Origin: Saxidomus purpurata
Taxonomy: Eukaryota > Mollusca > Bivalvia > Venerida > Veneridae
Reading direction: 5' to 3'
Assembly (NCBI GenBank): GCA_022818135.1
Contig: JAFMSR010000003.1
Location: forward strand, 29,291,404-29,355,403
DNA length: 64,000 nt
The notes under the pieces were generated by a model that saw only the letters and a list, made by a program, of their open reading frames with translations, did no database searches and had not been told where the DNA came from. How positions within the stretch are numbered: the stretch's first letter is position 1; each line of letters begins with the position of its first letter. Of the stretch, positions 13,170-25,252 are shown one piece after another. A program made the position numbers and the translations under genes.

Positions 13170-15430
13170 CTATTCTACGGCTGGAGCAGTTGGAACTTTC
13201 CCTCTTTCACTTTTTATTACTTCGTTTTCAATAGCGTTATCAGTCTCTGAAAGTAGTTGCTCTGTTTCTATTGAATTTAATGTCTTCAAATGAACTAGTT
13301 CTTGAATATTTGCCCTGAAAAAGAGAAAATCATGAGAACAACAGACCAGAAAAGCCATCATATTGTGCCTGTCCTGTAACAGAAACCATATTTCAGTAGA
13401 TGTGTGATTAAAGCTGAATTCATGAACATTCCACAGGGTGATATCATTAGTTTTTGTTCCCACAGTAGGATGTTCATGTTCGCTCATCACCGTGACCACG
13501 CACTTCAATGAAATGAAAACGTTCCAACGATATTTCTATCATAGAAAAAAAAATAAAAGTACATTTTTTCTAAAGGTAGTGAAAACACATTTAGTTAAAC
13601 ACACTATTCATTGAATGCAAGTAACCATTGTACAAATGTGTCCACAAATAATCTTGATTAGCTGTACCTTTTGATCAGAATCTTGCGAAGAAAATGAGAC
13701 TTGACAAACCCAGTAGCCTACCTTTTGTTTGAATGTCGACAGTAAAAAAGGAACATGACAGCAAAGATAGCACAGACCGCGAGGCAAAGGGCAATGGCCA
13801 GTAAGACCTTCTGTATTGTTTGTCTTCCTGCAAAATAAATAGTTACTTTGGTGATTACTCCCAAAGCACCCTGTCGTAAGAATGGGGCAAAATCATTACA
13901 TGAAACGGGCATATAACTAAGGTAAAGTTGTTCAATGCTGGACTTGTTTCATCTCTTTACGAAATAAGGGTCATAGTGTATATGTCACAGCCAGTTGCAA
14001 CACAAAAACAACGCTCTCAGCTTTTAAAAAGGCTGGTTAAGACTACTATAGATACATCTGTTTTACACGAAGGACAGAAACAGTCTTAAATAAGCAATAC
14101 CATAGTGTGACGACTTGGTGAAGTAAACAACATGTCTATGTTAACAGAAATTTCCCAGGGTCAAATATTCTGTTCTGCAACCGCAAAGTCGCTCTTTCTT
14201 GATTAAACTGACCTATCATACCTTCCTTTAGCTTGTATTTTGATTTAAGTTAATACACAAAACATGAACATTTTTTTAATTGAACATTGCTACATGTATA
14301 AGGACTGTAACATTACTACAAATTTACCATATTGACATCTACTTCCGTAATAGTTTTCGGGACAGCTGCATCCCGGGATACCGTTTGTCGTCACACTACA
14401 ACGACCGCCATTTTCGCATCCGTCTAAACATACTGCTGCAAACAAAGAAATGCGAAAACTTTGCAGTATATCACTGGCATATTGGTACAGATTTTTGTGT
14501 ATTTACGCGTTTATTCCCTATATGCATCGCACTAAAAGTGATTTCGCATTAATTTTTTCTTTTAGATTTACCGTGTGTTTCATACAAATATTTGAGTATA
14601 TGTAGATTTGGCGTTCCATAGTTTCAAGAGTTTTTTCAGACATTTACAGGCTTCAGTACCGTTAACCATCGTTCCAGGCAAGAACCAGAAGCAGACCCCC
14701 ATCCTCCGTAGAAAGCAGCCAACTTTATCACATAAAGAGTTAGATCAGTAGCGGAGCTTGAAGCCATAACCCCGAATCAGTGAAAGGTTTAGTAACCTCA
14801 AGACAGGGACCTAAACCACTCACCCTCGGGGATGGATTTATCACATTACAAGGCGCTACAGTTTGGTTTGCTGCCATCTACCCGCAATTAATTAACCGAC
14901 AAAAGAAAAATCACAAGACGGTACTGCATAGTTTCTGTAAGTGACTTACGTATAGTACACGCGCCACCCCCAGCATCTTTCCACCCTGGACAACATTCTT
15001 CCACTGTGTAATAGCGTATAGCATACTTTTGTGTCGGTGTGTAGCACGTGTTCACCCTGAAAATCGTGTAACATGTCTATTCAGAATTCTTTTAGTGGAA
15101 CAGTCGGTCATGCATAGCAATTGTTGCATATTGCAGAAGAAGGAAATTTAAATACAGTTAAATTATATAACGACTTGCAAATTTGCCGGTGCTTGGCAAT
15201 AATTTGGAAACAGGTGGACTCAAACTGCATGATTTGTTGTGGCAACCCGTCGGTTTCCAATGTGGATACCTTTCTGTATTGAGAAAGTGAGAAGAATTGG
15301 TATCTACCTGTACTTTGTGCACCTTCTCCAATCCAGCTGGCCGCACGCTGTCGTGTATCTTTCCGGACATATAAATGCTCGGTCATAAGTCGTCTCGTAC
15401 GTCTCGGCCTTCTGTCGGCTACAGACATGC
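13170..15430 (-). CDS. EMI/EGF single-pass membrane protein (5' end not resolved)
   Basis: Five minus-strand exons join in one frame with GT-AG sites: 15430-15308, 15056-14950, 14435-14328, 13827-13722 and 13314-13170 (stop TAG). The first two encode an EMI domain ([22 protein letters not shown], then [11 protein letters not shown]). The third encodes one EGF repeat ([27 protein letters not shown]) with six cysteines. The fourth encodes a TM helix ([20 protein letters not shown]) with a basic RHSNKR stop-transfer. The fifth encodes an acidic tail of about 48 residues. The EMI-then-EGF order recalls MEGF/PEAR-type receptors, but with a single EGF unit. The exon with start codon and signal peptide is unassigned; it should lie right of 15,430. 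Function is unknown; a type I adhesion or scavenger-type receptor is an inference. It converges on FIG4. Confidence 0.8.
14583..14619. repeat. short dispersed repeat shared with 50,230
   Basis: About 36 bases from CAAATATTTGAGTATATG through TTTGGCGTTCCATA are the same here and near 50,230-50,266. It may be the end of an unrecognised mobile element. Confidence 0.6.
14640..14900 (-). repeat. decayed SINE-like sequence in an intron of the EMI/EGF gene
   Basis: Text such as CATAACCCCGAATCAGTGAAAG and AAACCACTCACCCTCGG resembles the reverse complement of a tRNA-like SINE head, with a weak B-box region. It is strongly diverged. Confidence 0.3.
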
Positions 15431-18130
15431 CTCAAATATAAAAAAAAACAGCCGAATGTTATATATATATATATCATATATGTGTAAGTGTGTGCTATAT
15501 CCATTACTATACAAGCACTTCTTCGTAGAGCAATGACCACAGAACAATCTTTAATTTATAACTGAAATAGTCGCAAACGGACGGCGTGGTCAACCCTTAA
15601 TTAATATATATCCGTATGCATACATTCTGGTATACTAATTCAGGAACTTACGAAAGGTGACAAGAGCGAACGTGAGAAATATGGATGTACCATGCAAATA
15701 CAACGTATGTAGCTCCCCCGAAAGTGAAAGAGAGCTGAAGTTATTCTCCGCATGAGGATTTGTATTTCTTTTATGATTTAAAGTATAAGTAATATGCACA
15801 TGCCCTGTTAATCGTACTTGTATATGTACACTTTACTAAATACCGGATATTATTAATTGCTCATCGTGAACTTTTTGTTATTTGGTCATGTCATATAGAA
15901 CTGTGATACTTATGATAATCATATTTACGGATATGTGGGTAACACTGAACATAAAGTAGTCGTAGAGATCTTACTTCGATCACACTGCAACACAGCTTCA
16001 GTGCAAAAAGGTCTGCATTTAGTTTTTCACCGTTGCCGTTTTCGCAATTTAAGGTAACTTGTCCTTAACAAAATGGACACCAGTGAAAAAATGATGCAAA
16101 TTACCAACTGTAGTCTCTTAATCTTTTGACATAACACACAATAGAATTACTGTTGTATTAACTTTTAGAACCTGTATTATTGTGTGTTGTTGCAAATATT
16201 GTTAAAACATGTCATTTCAGTTCTCGGGATACTTACATGAAAAATATTCAATTTTTGTGCCAAGTTTCCTGACAAAGTAAAATGATGAAATTATTCAAAC
16301 TGGCACTTAATTACTAGTTAAATGTCTCCTCCAGATGCTCGACCATAGAAATAGTTGAACAGTTCTTTCAATCGTATTCATCAACTGTTACAGTTTATAA
16401 CACATCACTAAATTGTGAAGTCCACATGCTTGAGTTATGGTTTAAGGCAGAGAACTATTGTCTTAAGTAGGTGGGGTGCATGGTTTTTTTTTAAATATTT
16501 TTTTTTTCCTTTCATGTAAACTGTGTTTCTTTTGGTCGGGATGTCATAATATTGTAGTATACTGACGCTAATAATTCATGTAAAGAGAACTATAAATTAG
16601 TGAATTATTATGAAGAACGGATACAATCTTAAACATATTCTTGCTAGTTGACGAACAAAGACTCAGTGACAGATTCAGCAGAAATATAAAACTACAATGT
16701 ACAGAAAAAACAAAAGGGGCATCTTGCCGTATTGTATATGGCTTGCTAAATTTTTTTTTACAACAATTGTAGGTATAAACTATGTTTTAGTGTCTTTATA
16801 CTAATACTTCAGCAAATTGTTCATATGGCAACGAGGCGGGCCAGGTTTGTATTCGCCCTCTCATCTACAGCGGATGGATTTTCATATTGCCAATTGTAAA
16901 CTTTACTAGATATGTACATTCACACAATTCTATAACTGATGTTATGGGTTGGCAGAAAGAACTAAAATAAAGGTACCGGCATATGTAAATACAACGAACT
17001 GTAGTCGGAGATAAAATTACGGGTCGCTTCATTTTCATGCCCAAAGTTTATTGATTTGCAGTTTTTTTCTGAGACACAACACCTCAAGTCTTACCCGGAA
17101 ATAGAAAGATAGGAGAAACAATATGCTTTGAAAGAAAAACCACAAAGCACCACCTGAAATGTCCGTATTCAATGTAGGACTGGCAGTACATATAGAATGA
17201 AAGGGAACTTAAATTGACAGAAAACGTCTGTGTTCTCACTTTTAAACAATTAAACAGACAAATATTTTCAAAGATCAAAAATGGTTAATTTAAAATTTAG
17301 TTGTTTTACTTGACGAATGTATGTTTTCCATTTCGGCAAAATTGGAGAAACTCGGAAAGAAAGAATGAAAACGCATAAATGAAAAAGTATCACAATATTC
17401 ACCAGTAGTTATGCATTATGGAGTGTTACTGCCCATCTATAGACAGGTAATGGAAATTTGCCTGACCCTATTTCAAGCTAGCTCTGTTCATTTGTATGTA
17501 TGTTGACAATTCAATCAAAGCTTGAGAATATGTACCAAAATTGTGGACTTACGCATTAAAAAAACCATCCGCTAAAACAATAGATCCGTGAAAAACGACG
17601 CTGGATACTAGCATTACTTTATGATACAAATTTATCAAAATTCTAACTTACCCAGTCAAACCTTGAGCAAAATCAAATATATTCAAATAGATAACGGCAC
17701 TCAAAACTCCTGATTTTAAGCAGTAAGTCATCAATGACATGCTTTGCTGAAAAATATTCAAACTATATTTATAGAAAACGCTTGTTTACTTATAAAATTC
17801 GGTTTATTCTCTAATAACAAATAGTTGTACTTAAATAATAGAGTAATTTTATCAGGAACATTTCATTGTTATCCCCGTTTAGGAGATAACAAAGAGACAA
17901 ACAAGAATTTCCATTATTTGTTTTAAGATACAAGGATTGCCGTCTTGCACCTGTGTTTGGTCAAGCAACATTACAATATTACGGTGCGTTGTACAGTTTT
18001 TTCGGTGTAGCCATATGAAGCTCGCTTTTGACCGGGAATATGGAACTCTTCAGCCACCAATGAATGTACAGCACTTTTTAAGTGAGAAATTTACGCCGTA
18101 AAGCACCTTCTAATTTGATACTACAAGGTG
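15431..18130. other. non-coding region upstream of the EMI/EGF gene
   Basis: AT-rich, with a short TATATA run near 15,460. It presumably holds the promoter and first exon of the minus-strand EMI/EGF gene. A hydrophobic minus-strand stretch at 15,655-15,720 with a GTAAGT donor is a possible first exon, but no frame satisfies start codon, signal peptide and phase together. Confidence 0.4.
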
Positions 18131-18134
18131 CATA

Positions 18135-18215
18135 GAATTACCGAAAACAACCGAAAATGATCGAAAAAAGACCGAAAAAAAGGACCGAAAAACAATTTAT
18201 GCAGACCGAAAACAA
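18135..18215. repeat. degenerate ACCGAAAA simple repeat
   Basis: ACCGAAAA or ATCGAAAA words occur about six times in 80 bases at irregular spacing. Confidence 0.6.
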
Positions 18216-19739
18216 ATCTTTTTTTTCAAAAGATAATGTATAATTTATAATTCAAATTTCAAATAATTAAATGAAGGAATTAGTAAGTACAATGTTCCTT
18301 AATTGTATTTTCTTATTGTATATTGTATCACTGGTTGTCAAGTACCGAATGACCGTCGTTACTAAACTATTCTCGTTTTCGAGAAGGAATTTGTCATCCG
18401 GCGCACCGTCGGCAAAGAAAATATAAAACTCTACCACCAGAAAGTTATTCTAGAAAGTGTTTACTTCGGTTTAAGAGGAAAATTTTAACGTTGATTGAAA
18501 AGAATGATCTTGTTAAATACCGAATGCTTTCAAGTAGCTTTTATTTACATTCAAGGTGCTAAAATGCTTTTATCGCTACTCTGAAATGTGTATGTTTAAA
18601 ATTAAAATTATGGAAAAGTAATATTAGATCAGTTATGTGTAAGACTATTCGTATTCATATTGAAAAAAGCTTATTAGACTAAATTTCGGATTTTCTAGTA
18701 TACCTGCTGGAGACAGTTTTAGAGCGCAACTGATTGGATATATAAAGATATTTTGAAGACTGAAACGGTCTTGACCAGCAGCTAGTAGCCTTGTCAAAGT
18801 AAAGTCCTTATGGCTTTATCAAATAGTAGGTTGTTAAATTGTTTTGTCTTGAGAACTTGGATGGAACTTTTTTGCCTTATTTTGAAGGGTTACCTAGTTA
18901 TCCCAGAAACATATTTGTACCAGAAAATGATTGTAAGCAGATATCAATGCAAACGGGTAAAACGGACAGTATTAAAAACGTCACAGCGAAGCCGAAAATC
19001 CAAAAAATGCCAACTGTTTTGTGAAAATTCATTGGCACAAATCATACCGTTACATTAAACCTGTAATTGCACGCATGCTATTGTCTAGACTATGTGTACG
19101 AATGTTTTGACAATAACGGACGAGCATTTCCGGTGATTTTGCCCATGCCGGAAAAACCGGTCTGGCAAACTCCGATTGGCAGAATTCTCGGAATTAATTA
19201 TACAACTTAAACCTTGTGGACGTCAATACTTGGAAGACAAGTCTCAACGTTGCTTTTACGAAAGATGACAATGTTAGTTGGGTAAGATCACGTTAGTAAT
19301 CATTGTCAAATGTGATATTTTCAACGAGGGCGCAGCCAGAGTGACAAATTACTACATTTGGTTACAAGTGAAATTAACGTGATATTACACCACGATAGTA
19401 ATTTAATTTTTCAGTCTACTACAAGTATAACACCAACTATACTTTTATTGAGTGTTGTTGCTATAAAACATTGAAAATGCGGAAACGTTTTTCAGAAAAT
19501 ATGGCTCAAAGAGCATTGTAACATCGTGCAGCGTCTATGGATCTTCAAGGTTAAAAACGCCAAAGACCGACGAAACACGGCTAAAGGCAAAACAGTGATG
19601 AAAATAAAAATGGTAATCATTTTTTCGTGCAAAATATGGATTATTACTTCTATTTCACTGAGAAAACGTTGAGTAATTCCTGGAAAACTAAAATTTAAAA
19701 CAATAGCTATAAGCTATGCATTTACAATCTACTTTAAAG

Positions 19740-19796
19740 TTCAGGCGTTGCTACAAAGCTACGCTGCCAGTCCTTGGCCAAGTTCACGAAAATCTG
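19740..19796. repeat. fragment with the CCAAGTTCACGAAAAT terminal motif
   Basis: CTACGCTGCCAGTCCTTGGC runs into CCAAGTTCACGAAAAT. The wording is almost that of the array at 43,797-43,922. It looks like one end of the foldback-type family, embedded in the 18.5-20.3 kb repeat copy. Confidence 0.5.
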
Positions 19797-20215
19797 TAAT
19801 CTCGGTATCTATCTATCTGGAACTCGGAGAGCCTCGGTCGATTATGCTTTTTCCGGCTTTGTTTTGTCTTTTAACATCGTGTTATTTAAGAAACACAATC
19901 ACTATCAAATTATATAATCTTATTACTTCCAAAGCCAAGGATCATTAACTGGTAATATATTACCGATTACGTACATTCCGGTTGACTGAAAAAATAAAGT
20001 AGCATGTTGACAATAAGGCAGTGTTATGAATACAAGCTGCGTTAAATAGTAACGTTCCCTTCACAAAACATTGTAAAAGTCTTCGTTTGTATAGCAACAA
20101 TGTGACGCAACATTATAGGAACCGGAGTTCACCTACACATGGAATGGAAGCAATTTCAAAAACTGCTCGGAACAGTTTAATTTTTCGCATTTGTTTTTAA
20201 TGGTGTAGAGGGCGG

Positions 20216-20285
20216 TCATGGACTATTAATCTGGGTGGTCATAGCGATTTGAAGTCAGCGGCTCGATCCTCTCGATTGGGAGGAG
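20216..20285 (-). repeat. tRNA-like SINE head (third, decayed copy)
   Basis: The reverse complement gives ATCGAGAGGATCGAGCCGCT, then GACTTCAAATCGCTATGACC and a degraded T-arm. It aligns with the tRNA-like heads at 37,640 and 46,498. Confidence 0.5.
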
Positions 20286-20807
20286 CACATGGATGCATTA
20301 GTGTTGCATAAATGTAAATAATTTAACTTGCAGAAAAAGGCCGTCAATAATGCGTTTGTGTCTGGATAACATGTCAGATGTCACTCCAAATTTTCTTAAT
20401 TTACTAAAACATTTTACGGATCCGAGATCGCGATTTCCTTGAGTACATAATTTATTTAGGTGCAAGACACCACTACGTTTCTGTCACTTAAACCCGGGCG
20501 AAATATCGCTAAAAGATACATTTAAACAAACAAAACAGATTGCCGATACATAACTTATCATTTGGTTCGCCCAAATTATTTTATATGTTGATAAATAAAA
20601 AAGTTATGAATGGATTCGTTTACACATTTTTAATTCATCCTGGAAGACCCGAATGTTCCAGGATTGAATGTTTGCTAATCAAACATCGTAAAAGTCAGAT
20701 ATATGTTCCTCCGCCAAGTATCGCATGTACGAATTCAGCTTTTATTAAGTGCCTTAATTATTTCAATATCCTTTGAACGCATGTAACGTAATAAACCGTA
20801 TACGCGG

Positions 20808-21110
20808 GTTAAGACAGGTTTGGCCTTCCATAGAAGTGACAGTGACCGTATGGAACACGTTTTGTCTGTATGAATTTATAGGACCTATGCCGTTGAAAAC
20901 CTCAGACGTCCAAAGGCCATGCGCAGGTTAGCAGACAGGGTGACCCGTGCGCGTGACCTCTGTAGGTGGGCCAATGTAAATTTTATTTTCACAACACGCG
21001 CAGTAAACCGAAAGTAGCCAAAACGTGATGTACAGTGTTTACAAAAACGCATGCATGTCTGTCGAGTGTGTAACAAAACATGCCGGTGTCCAAAGGATAT
21101 ACTAATAAAT
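20808..21110. repeat. repeat shared with 53,808-54,305
   Basis: GACCGTATGGAACACGTTTTGTC, GTAACAAAACATGCCGGTGTC and CCAAAGGAT occur in the same order in both places. At 53.8-54.3 kb other sequence lies between the shared blocks. Confidence 0.55.
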
Positions 21111-21659
21111 GAACAAGTTATGAATGGATCCGTGACAGTACTGACACTCGCTTTTTTCTCCTATATAGGATCCGGACCCGCGGGATCCGCCGTTTAAATC
21201 TGACCCGTTCAGCTAGCCAGAATTATCCCGCCACCTGTCATAACAGTCTAAAACCATTGAATAAATCGTTTCCCACACTGAAAATCTACTTTCACTTTTC
21301 ATGTGTCAAGTAGTTTCGCCGGACGATAGATAAAGACGGCCTAAGAGACAAGCACGTGTAAGATTTGCTTGCAATATGTAAATTACTTAACGTGTTTAAA
21401 AGTAACTGCGAGTGTGAAAACAAGCCCGAGGACCAAGATGGCCTGATGTGGGTATCGACGTGGGGACTTCAAAGGTCCTCGTGGGCATCGCCACTTTGGC
21501 ATTTCATAAGATATACATGCGGTTATAAATCTGTACAGGCATGTTTTACCAGCATGGTGTGAACAGACGTCCTTTATGCAAAAAGAAGTGTTACATCGTT
21601 GAGTGTCTACAGAAATTTTCCCGAGACCTACATGTACAGCTCCCCGGAATGTCATCGAA

Positions 21660-21772
21660 TGAGTAAAAAAGTTATTCTTCTGTTTGTTTTTCTTGTACTC
21701 GTGTATACACTTTATAACATACATGAAAATGTCCGTGAACTTCTTGTGATTTCACCAACTTGCATGCAGCCA
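21660..21772 (+). CDS. possible first exon of a type II membrane protein
   Basis: An ATG opens MSKKVILLFVFLVLVYTLYN, a short basic start and one hydrophobic helix, then HENVRELLVIS and a CCA|GTGAGT donor at 21,772. The layout is typical of Golgi glycosyltransferase or sulfotransferase first exons. No downstream exon was found before the GCGGCC arrays, so the identity is inference and this could be a chance ORF. Confidence 0.3.
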
Positions 21773-21965
21773 GTGAGTTGATATGCTTTAAAACTGTAAT
21801 ATTAATTACTATCATAATAACGAATGACACCCGCGACCGTACATATAGCGGTCACAATGACGACATGTACATTGTAACGTTCTCGTTCGTGTTAAAAGCA
21901 TTCAGTTTTTAAGCACACTTAGTTTGTCGTTTTCCGTCATTTAATTGTAATGAAATATGTCCGTG

Positions 21966-22216
21966 AAGTTAGCGGCTTAGCGGCCTAGCGGCATAGCGGC
22001 ATAGCGGCGTGAAGTTAACGGCCCAGCGGCTTAGCGGCCTAGTGGCGTCAAGTTGGCGGCCTAGCGGCCTGGCGGCCAGCGGCCTGGCGGCCTAGCGGCC
22101 TAGCGGCGTGAATTTGGCGGCCTAGCGGTCTGGCGGCCTAACGGCGTGAACTTAGCGGCGTGGCGGCCTAGCGGCCTAGCGGCGTGAACTTGGCGGCCCA
22201 GCGGCCTAGCGGCCTG
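21966..22216. repeat. GCGGCCTAGCGGC simple array with GTGAACTTGGC spacers
   Basis: GCGGCCTAGCGGC-type 9-mers are interrupted every ~45-50 bases by CGTGAAGTTAGC or CGTGAACTTGGC. The left edge, GTCCGTGAAGTTAGCGGC, closely resembles the terminus of the foldback element at 38,680. The array is very GC-rich in AT-rich surroundings. Confidence 0.75.
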
Positions 22217-22319
22217 ATTTGATGGTCACTAAAATAAGTTCATTTTGCAAAGCAGAAACATTCAAAAAAATTGTTTCATATCAAAAACACTAACATACTT
22301 TTTTATTGATTTCTTCTTC

Positions 22320-23740
22320 AACATAAAACCCCAGCAGCCCAACGGCCTAGCGGCCAAACGACTAAACATCTTTTTAAATATGGTATATTAGCTACAAAAC
22401 ATCTTCAAAATAACACCCCAGTGGCCTTGCGGCCTGGCGGCCTAGCGGCCAAGCGGCCAAACGATTAAACATTATAAGATAATTGATTTCTTCTTCAAAA
22501 TAACACCCATGCGGCATAGCGACCAAGTGACTAAACATCTTTTTAACGTAAATATGGTATATAAGCTTTATACAATTTCGTTGTAAGAAAATTGATTTCT
22601 TCTTCAAAATAACACCCAGCGGCCTGGCGGCCAAACGATTAAACATCTTCTTTTTTAAGAAAATATGGTATATAAGCTTTATTCAATGTCGCTCATTCTA
22701 CGATAAAAAATATCACAGAAATACAATTTCGTTATAAGAAAATTGATTTCTTCAAAATAATACGCCAGCGGCCTGGCGGCCTAGCGGCCAAACGACTAAA
22801 CATCTTTTTTTAACGAAAAAATGGTATATAAGCTTTATTCAATGTCGCTCATTCTACGATAAAAAATATCACAAAAATACAATTTCGTTATAAGAAAATT
22901 GATTTCTTCTTCAAAATAACACCCCAGCGGCCTGGCGGCCTAGCGGCCTAGCGGCCAAACGACTAAACATCTTTTTTAACGAAAATATGGTATATAAGCT
23001 TTATTCAATTTCGCTCATTCTGCGATAAAAAATATCACAAAAATACAATTTCGTTATAAGAAAATTGATTTCTTCTTCAAAATAACACCCAGGCGGCCTA
23101 GCGGCCTGGCGGCCAAACGACTTAACATCTTTTTTTAACGAAAATATGGTATATTACCTTTATTCAATTTCGCTCATTCTGCGATAAAAATATCACAAAA
23201 ATACAATTTCGTTATAAGAAAATTGATTTCTTCTTCAAAATAACACCCCAGCGGCCTGGCGGCCTAGCGGCCAAACGACTAAACATCTTTTTTTAACGAA
23301 ACAATGGTAATTTTACTTTTTTCAATGTCGCTCATTCTGCGAGAAAAATATCACAAAAATACAATTTCGTTATATGAAAATTGATTTATTCATCAACATG
23401 ACACCCTAGCGGCCTGGCGGCCTAGCGGCTAAACGACTAAACATATTTTTTTTTAAACGAAAATATGGTATATTCACGTTATTCAATGTCGCTCATTCTG
23501 CGATTGAAATGTAAAAAAGTACGATTTCGTTATAAGAAAATTCATTTCTTCATCAACATAAAACCCCAGCGGCCTAGCGGCCTGGCGGCCAAGCGACATA
23601 GCATCTTTGTTTTTTTTCAAACGAAAATATGGTATGTTCACTTTATGCAATGTTGATCATTCTGCGATAAAAGTATCACAAAAATACAATTTCATTATAA
23701 GAAAATTCATTTCTTCATCAACATAAAACCCCAGCGGGGT
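22320..23740. repeat. ~160-bp satellite, about nine units, each with a GCGGCC block
   Basis: Blocks reading CAGCGGCCTGGCGGCCTAGC then CAAACGACTAAACATC recur near 22,766, 22,924, 23,090, 23,250, 23,408, 23,568 and 23,732, a spacing of 158-164. Earlier units near 22,333-22,617 are shorter. Between blocks lies conserved AT-rich text (AAAATATGGTATATAAGC, CAATGTCGCTCATTCTGCG, ACAATTTCGTTATAAG, TTGATTTCTTCTTC). Confidence 0.85.
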
Positions 23741-24150
23741 CATCCTGGATATATCTGTCTGTTACTTAATTTTTATGATTATTGGTAATGTTGTAATTAT
23801 TAATTCTCAAAACTCTTATGCTATTTTTAATGCCTAGTCATTGTCGAATGTGATATTTATTTTTATTGATTTTATTTGTCGTACAATACCATGTGTCTTA
23901 TATGCTTAAAAATATATCTACATGTATCTATATGGCATGTAAGACTCGAGTTTTATCTCGACTATTCAAAGAATAAGGAGGGGTATTGTCTTCACCCTGG
24001 CATTAGTGAAATTTCATAATATTTTCTTAAGTACTGCCTCTATCTTCAACAACTTTCATATAGGGATTTGTCTTTGTAAGGGACAGACGTTTTTTGGTTC
24101 AGGGGCAGGTACCCCAAAGGTCAAATTTACTAGGATTCCCCAAATTATTT
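23741..24150. other. unannotated sequence
   Basis: AT-rich DNA right of the satellite. I see no gene or repeat structure. Confidence 0.4.
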
Positions 24151-24530
24151 TTAGCCTCACCTGAACCATTTGGTTCCGGTGTGAGCTATTAGCATAGGGC
24201 CGATGGTCCGACATCCATATAATAATCCGTCGTTCATCTTCAACATTTGTACTTAAGACATCTTTTCTGAAAGTATTGGTCAGAATTGCAGCAAACTTAG
24301 TCTGTAGCAGCCATGTATTGTTGTATTGTATTGTATTGTGTTGTTAAAAGGTTCTGCTTGACCTCTTGTAGGGGCCTTTAGAGCTAAAAGTTGAAAAAAA
24401 ACTTAAAACAACTCCTCATGAACTAATTTATGGATCATCAACAAACTTGTCCTCAAGAAAGTGTGCCATAAGATTAAGTTCATGGTCCAAAGGTCAGGTG
24501 AGAAACTTAGTCCCTCTTGTTTTTGTTTTT
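24150..24530 (+). repeat. dispersed repeat, CTCACCTGAACC...CCCTCTTGTTTT type
   Basis: It starts with GCCTCACCTGAACCATTTGG and GGTGTGAGCTATTAG, and ends with GGTCAGGTGAGAAAC...CCCTCTTGTTTTTG. The ends and the GTGAGC phrase match the family at 5,290-6,260. Confidence 0.55.
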
Positions 24531-24895
24531 ACATTTTCATATTATTTCTTAGTTTTTTAATAAATAATACAACCTTTTGAATCTACTGTTTTGTTTTTGA
24601 AACTGCAGTGTTGAAATCTGGACCAAATTTTTTTCATATTGTAACATATCTGCAAATATAGAAGTAATACATACATTTATAAAGCTGCTAGATTGAATGG
24701 AAAATGTATTTGAATCATACAGCAACTGGTTGACCGAATTAGAAAGTGTCGAGAATGTCCTGAAAATCCATTAAAAAGAACAACCCTGCAGACTATAACG
24801 TGATTTAATTATTCTGACAGTTGAAATACGTTTAAACATGTTGGTAACCAATGTTGTTGCATGTAGCAGGTAAACTCAACAACTTAAAGTTCCAT

Positions 24896-25139
24896 TTATG
24901 TAACTAGTTCATCAAATGTATCCAAAGCTTCGTGCAACCTAGATGGTAGTGGCAATTCATCTAATAACATTATTTCCAGAGCTAGTTCTGAAAATTCGTC
25001 TGTAGCTCCCATTACAGGTAAATGTCTTTGCACAATTTCATCGCACCTATTCAGTAGGTTCAAGTATACAGGCTTACTCATATCTGGTGAACCCCACAGA
25101 ATGGAACAGTCAAACAAAAACGCAGTAAGTAGTGCTCAT
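24896..25139 (-). CDS. unassigned open exon-like ORF
   Basis: The minus strand is open from about 25,139 to a stop at 24,896 and encodes roughly 80 residues (FDCSILWGSPDMSKP, LLNRCDEIVQRHLPV, LEIMLLDELPLPSRLHEAL). The balanced, acidic composition with regular leucines looks like real protein. I recognise no family. No ATG lies at its start, so it would be an internal or last exon, or a fragment of a mobile-element gene. Confidence 0.35.
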
Positions 25140-25252
25140 GCAGGAAACAGTACGCAGTAAACAGTACACAGTAGACGGTATGCAGTAAGCAGCACACAGG
25201 AAGCAGTACACGGTAGACAGTACGCAGTAAGCAGCACGCAGGACGCTGTCGT
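25118..25252. repeat. short degenerate minisatellite (CAGTAMGCAG)
   Basis: Variants of CAGTACGCAGTAAACAGTAC and CAGTAAGCAGCACGCAGGA repeat with a ~10-base phase. It abuts the 5' side of the unassigned minus-strand ORF. Confidence 0.75.

Larger units (their letters stand above)
18540..20290 (-). repeat. inverted, diverged copy of the repeat at 37.6-38.7 kb and 46.5-47.6 kb
   Basis: Read on the minus strand it follows the same order as 37,640-38,680: a tRNA-like head, TTGCTATACAAACG, TTGTCAACAT, then GAAGACTGAAACG, GTTTTAGCGC-like text, ACCTGCTGG, TTATTAGACTA and TCGCTACTCTGAAAT. It carries extra sequence in the middle (about 18,790-19,900). Open frames inside, such as 18,810-19,058, match no family that I know. 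Confidence 0.6.

Noticed and set aside
15655..15760. Signal-peptide exon of the EMI/EGF gene
   Set aside because: A hydrophobic stretch and GTAAGT donor exist, but the frame with an ATG, the frame with the hydrophobic run and the frame with the right phase are three different frames.
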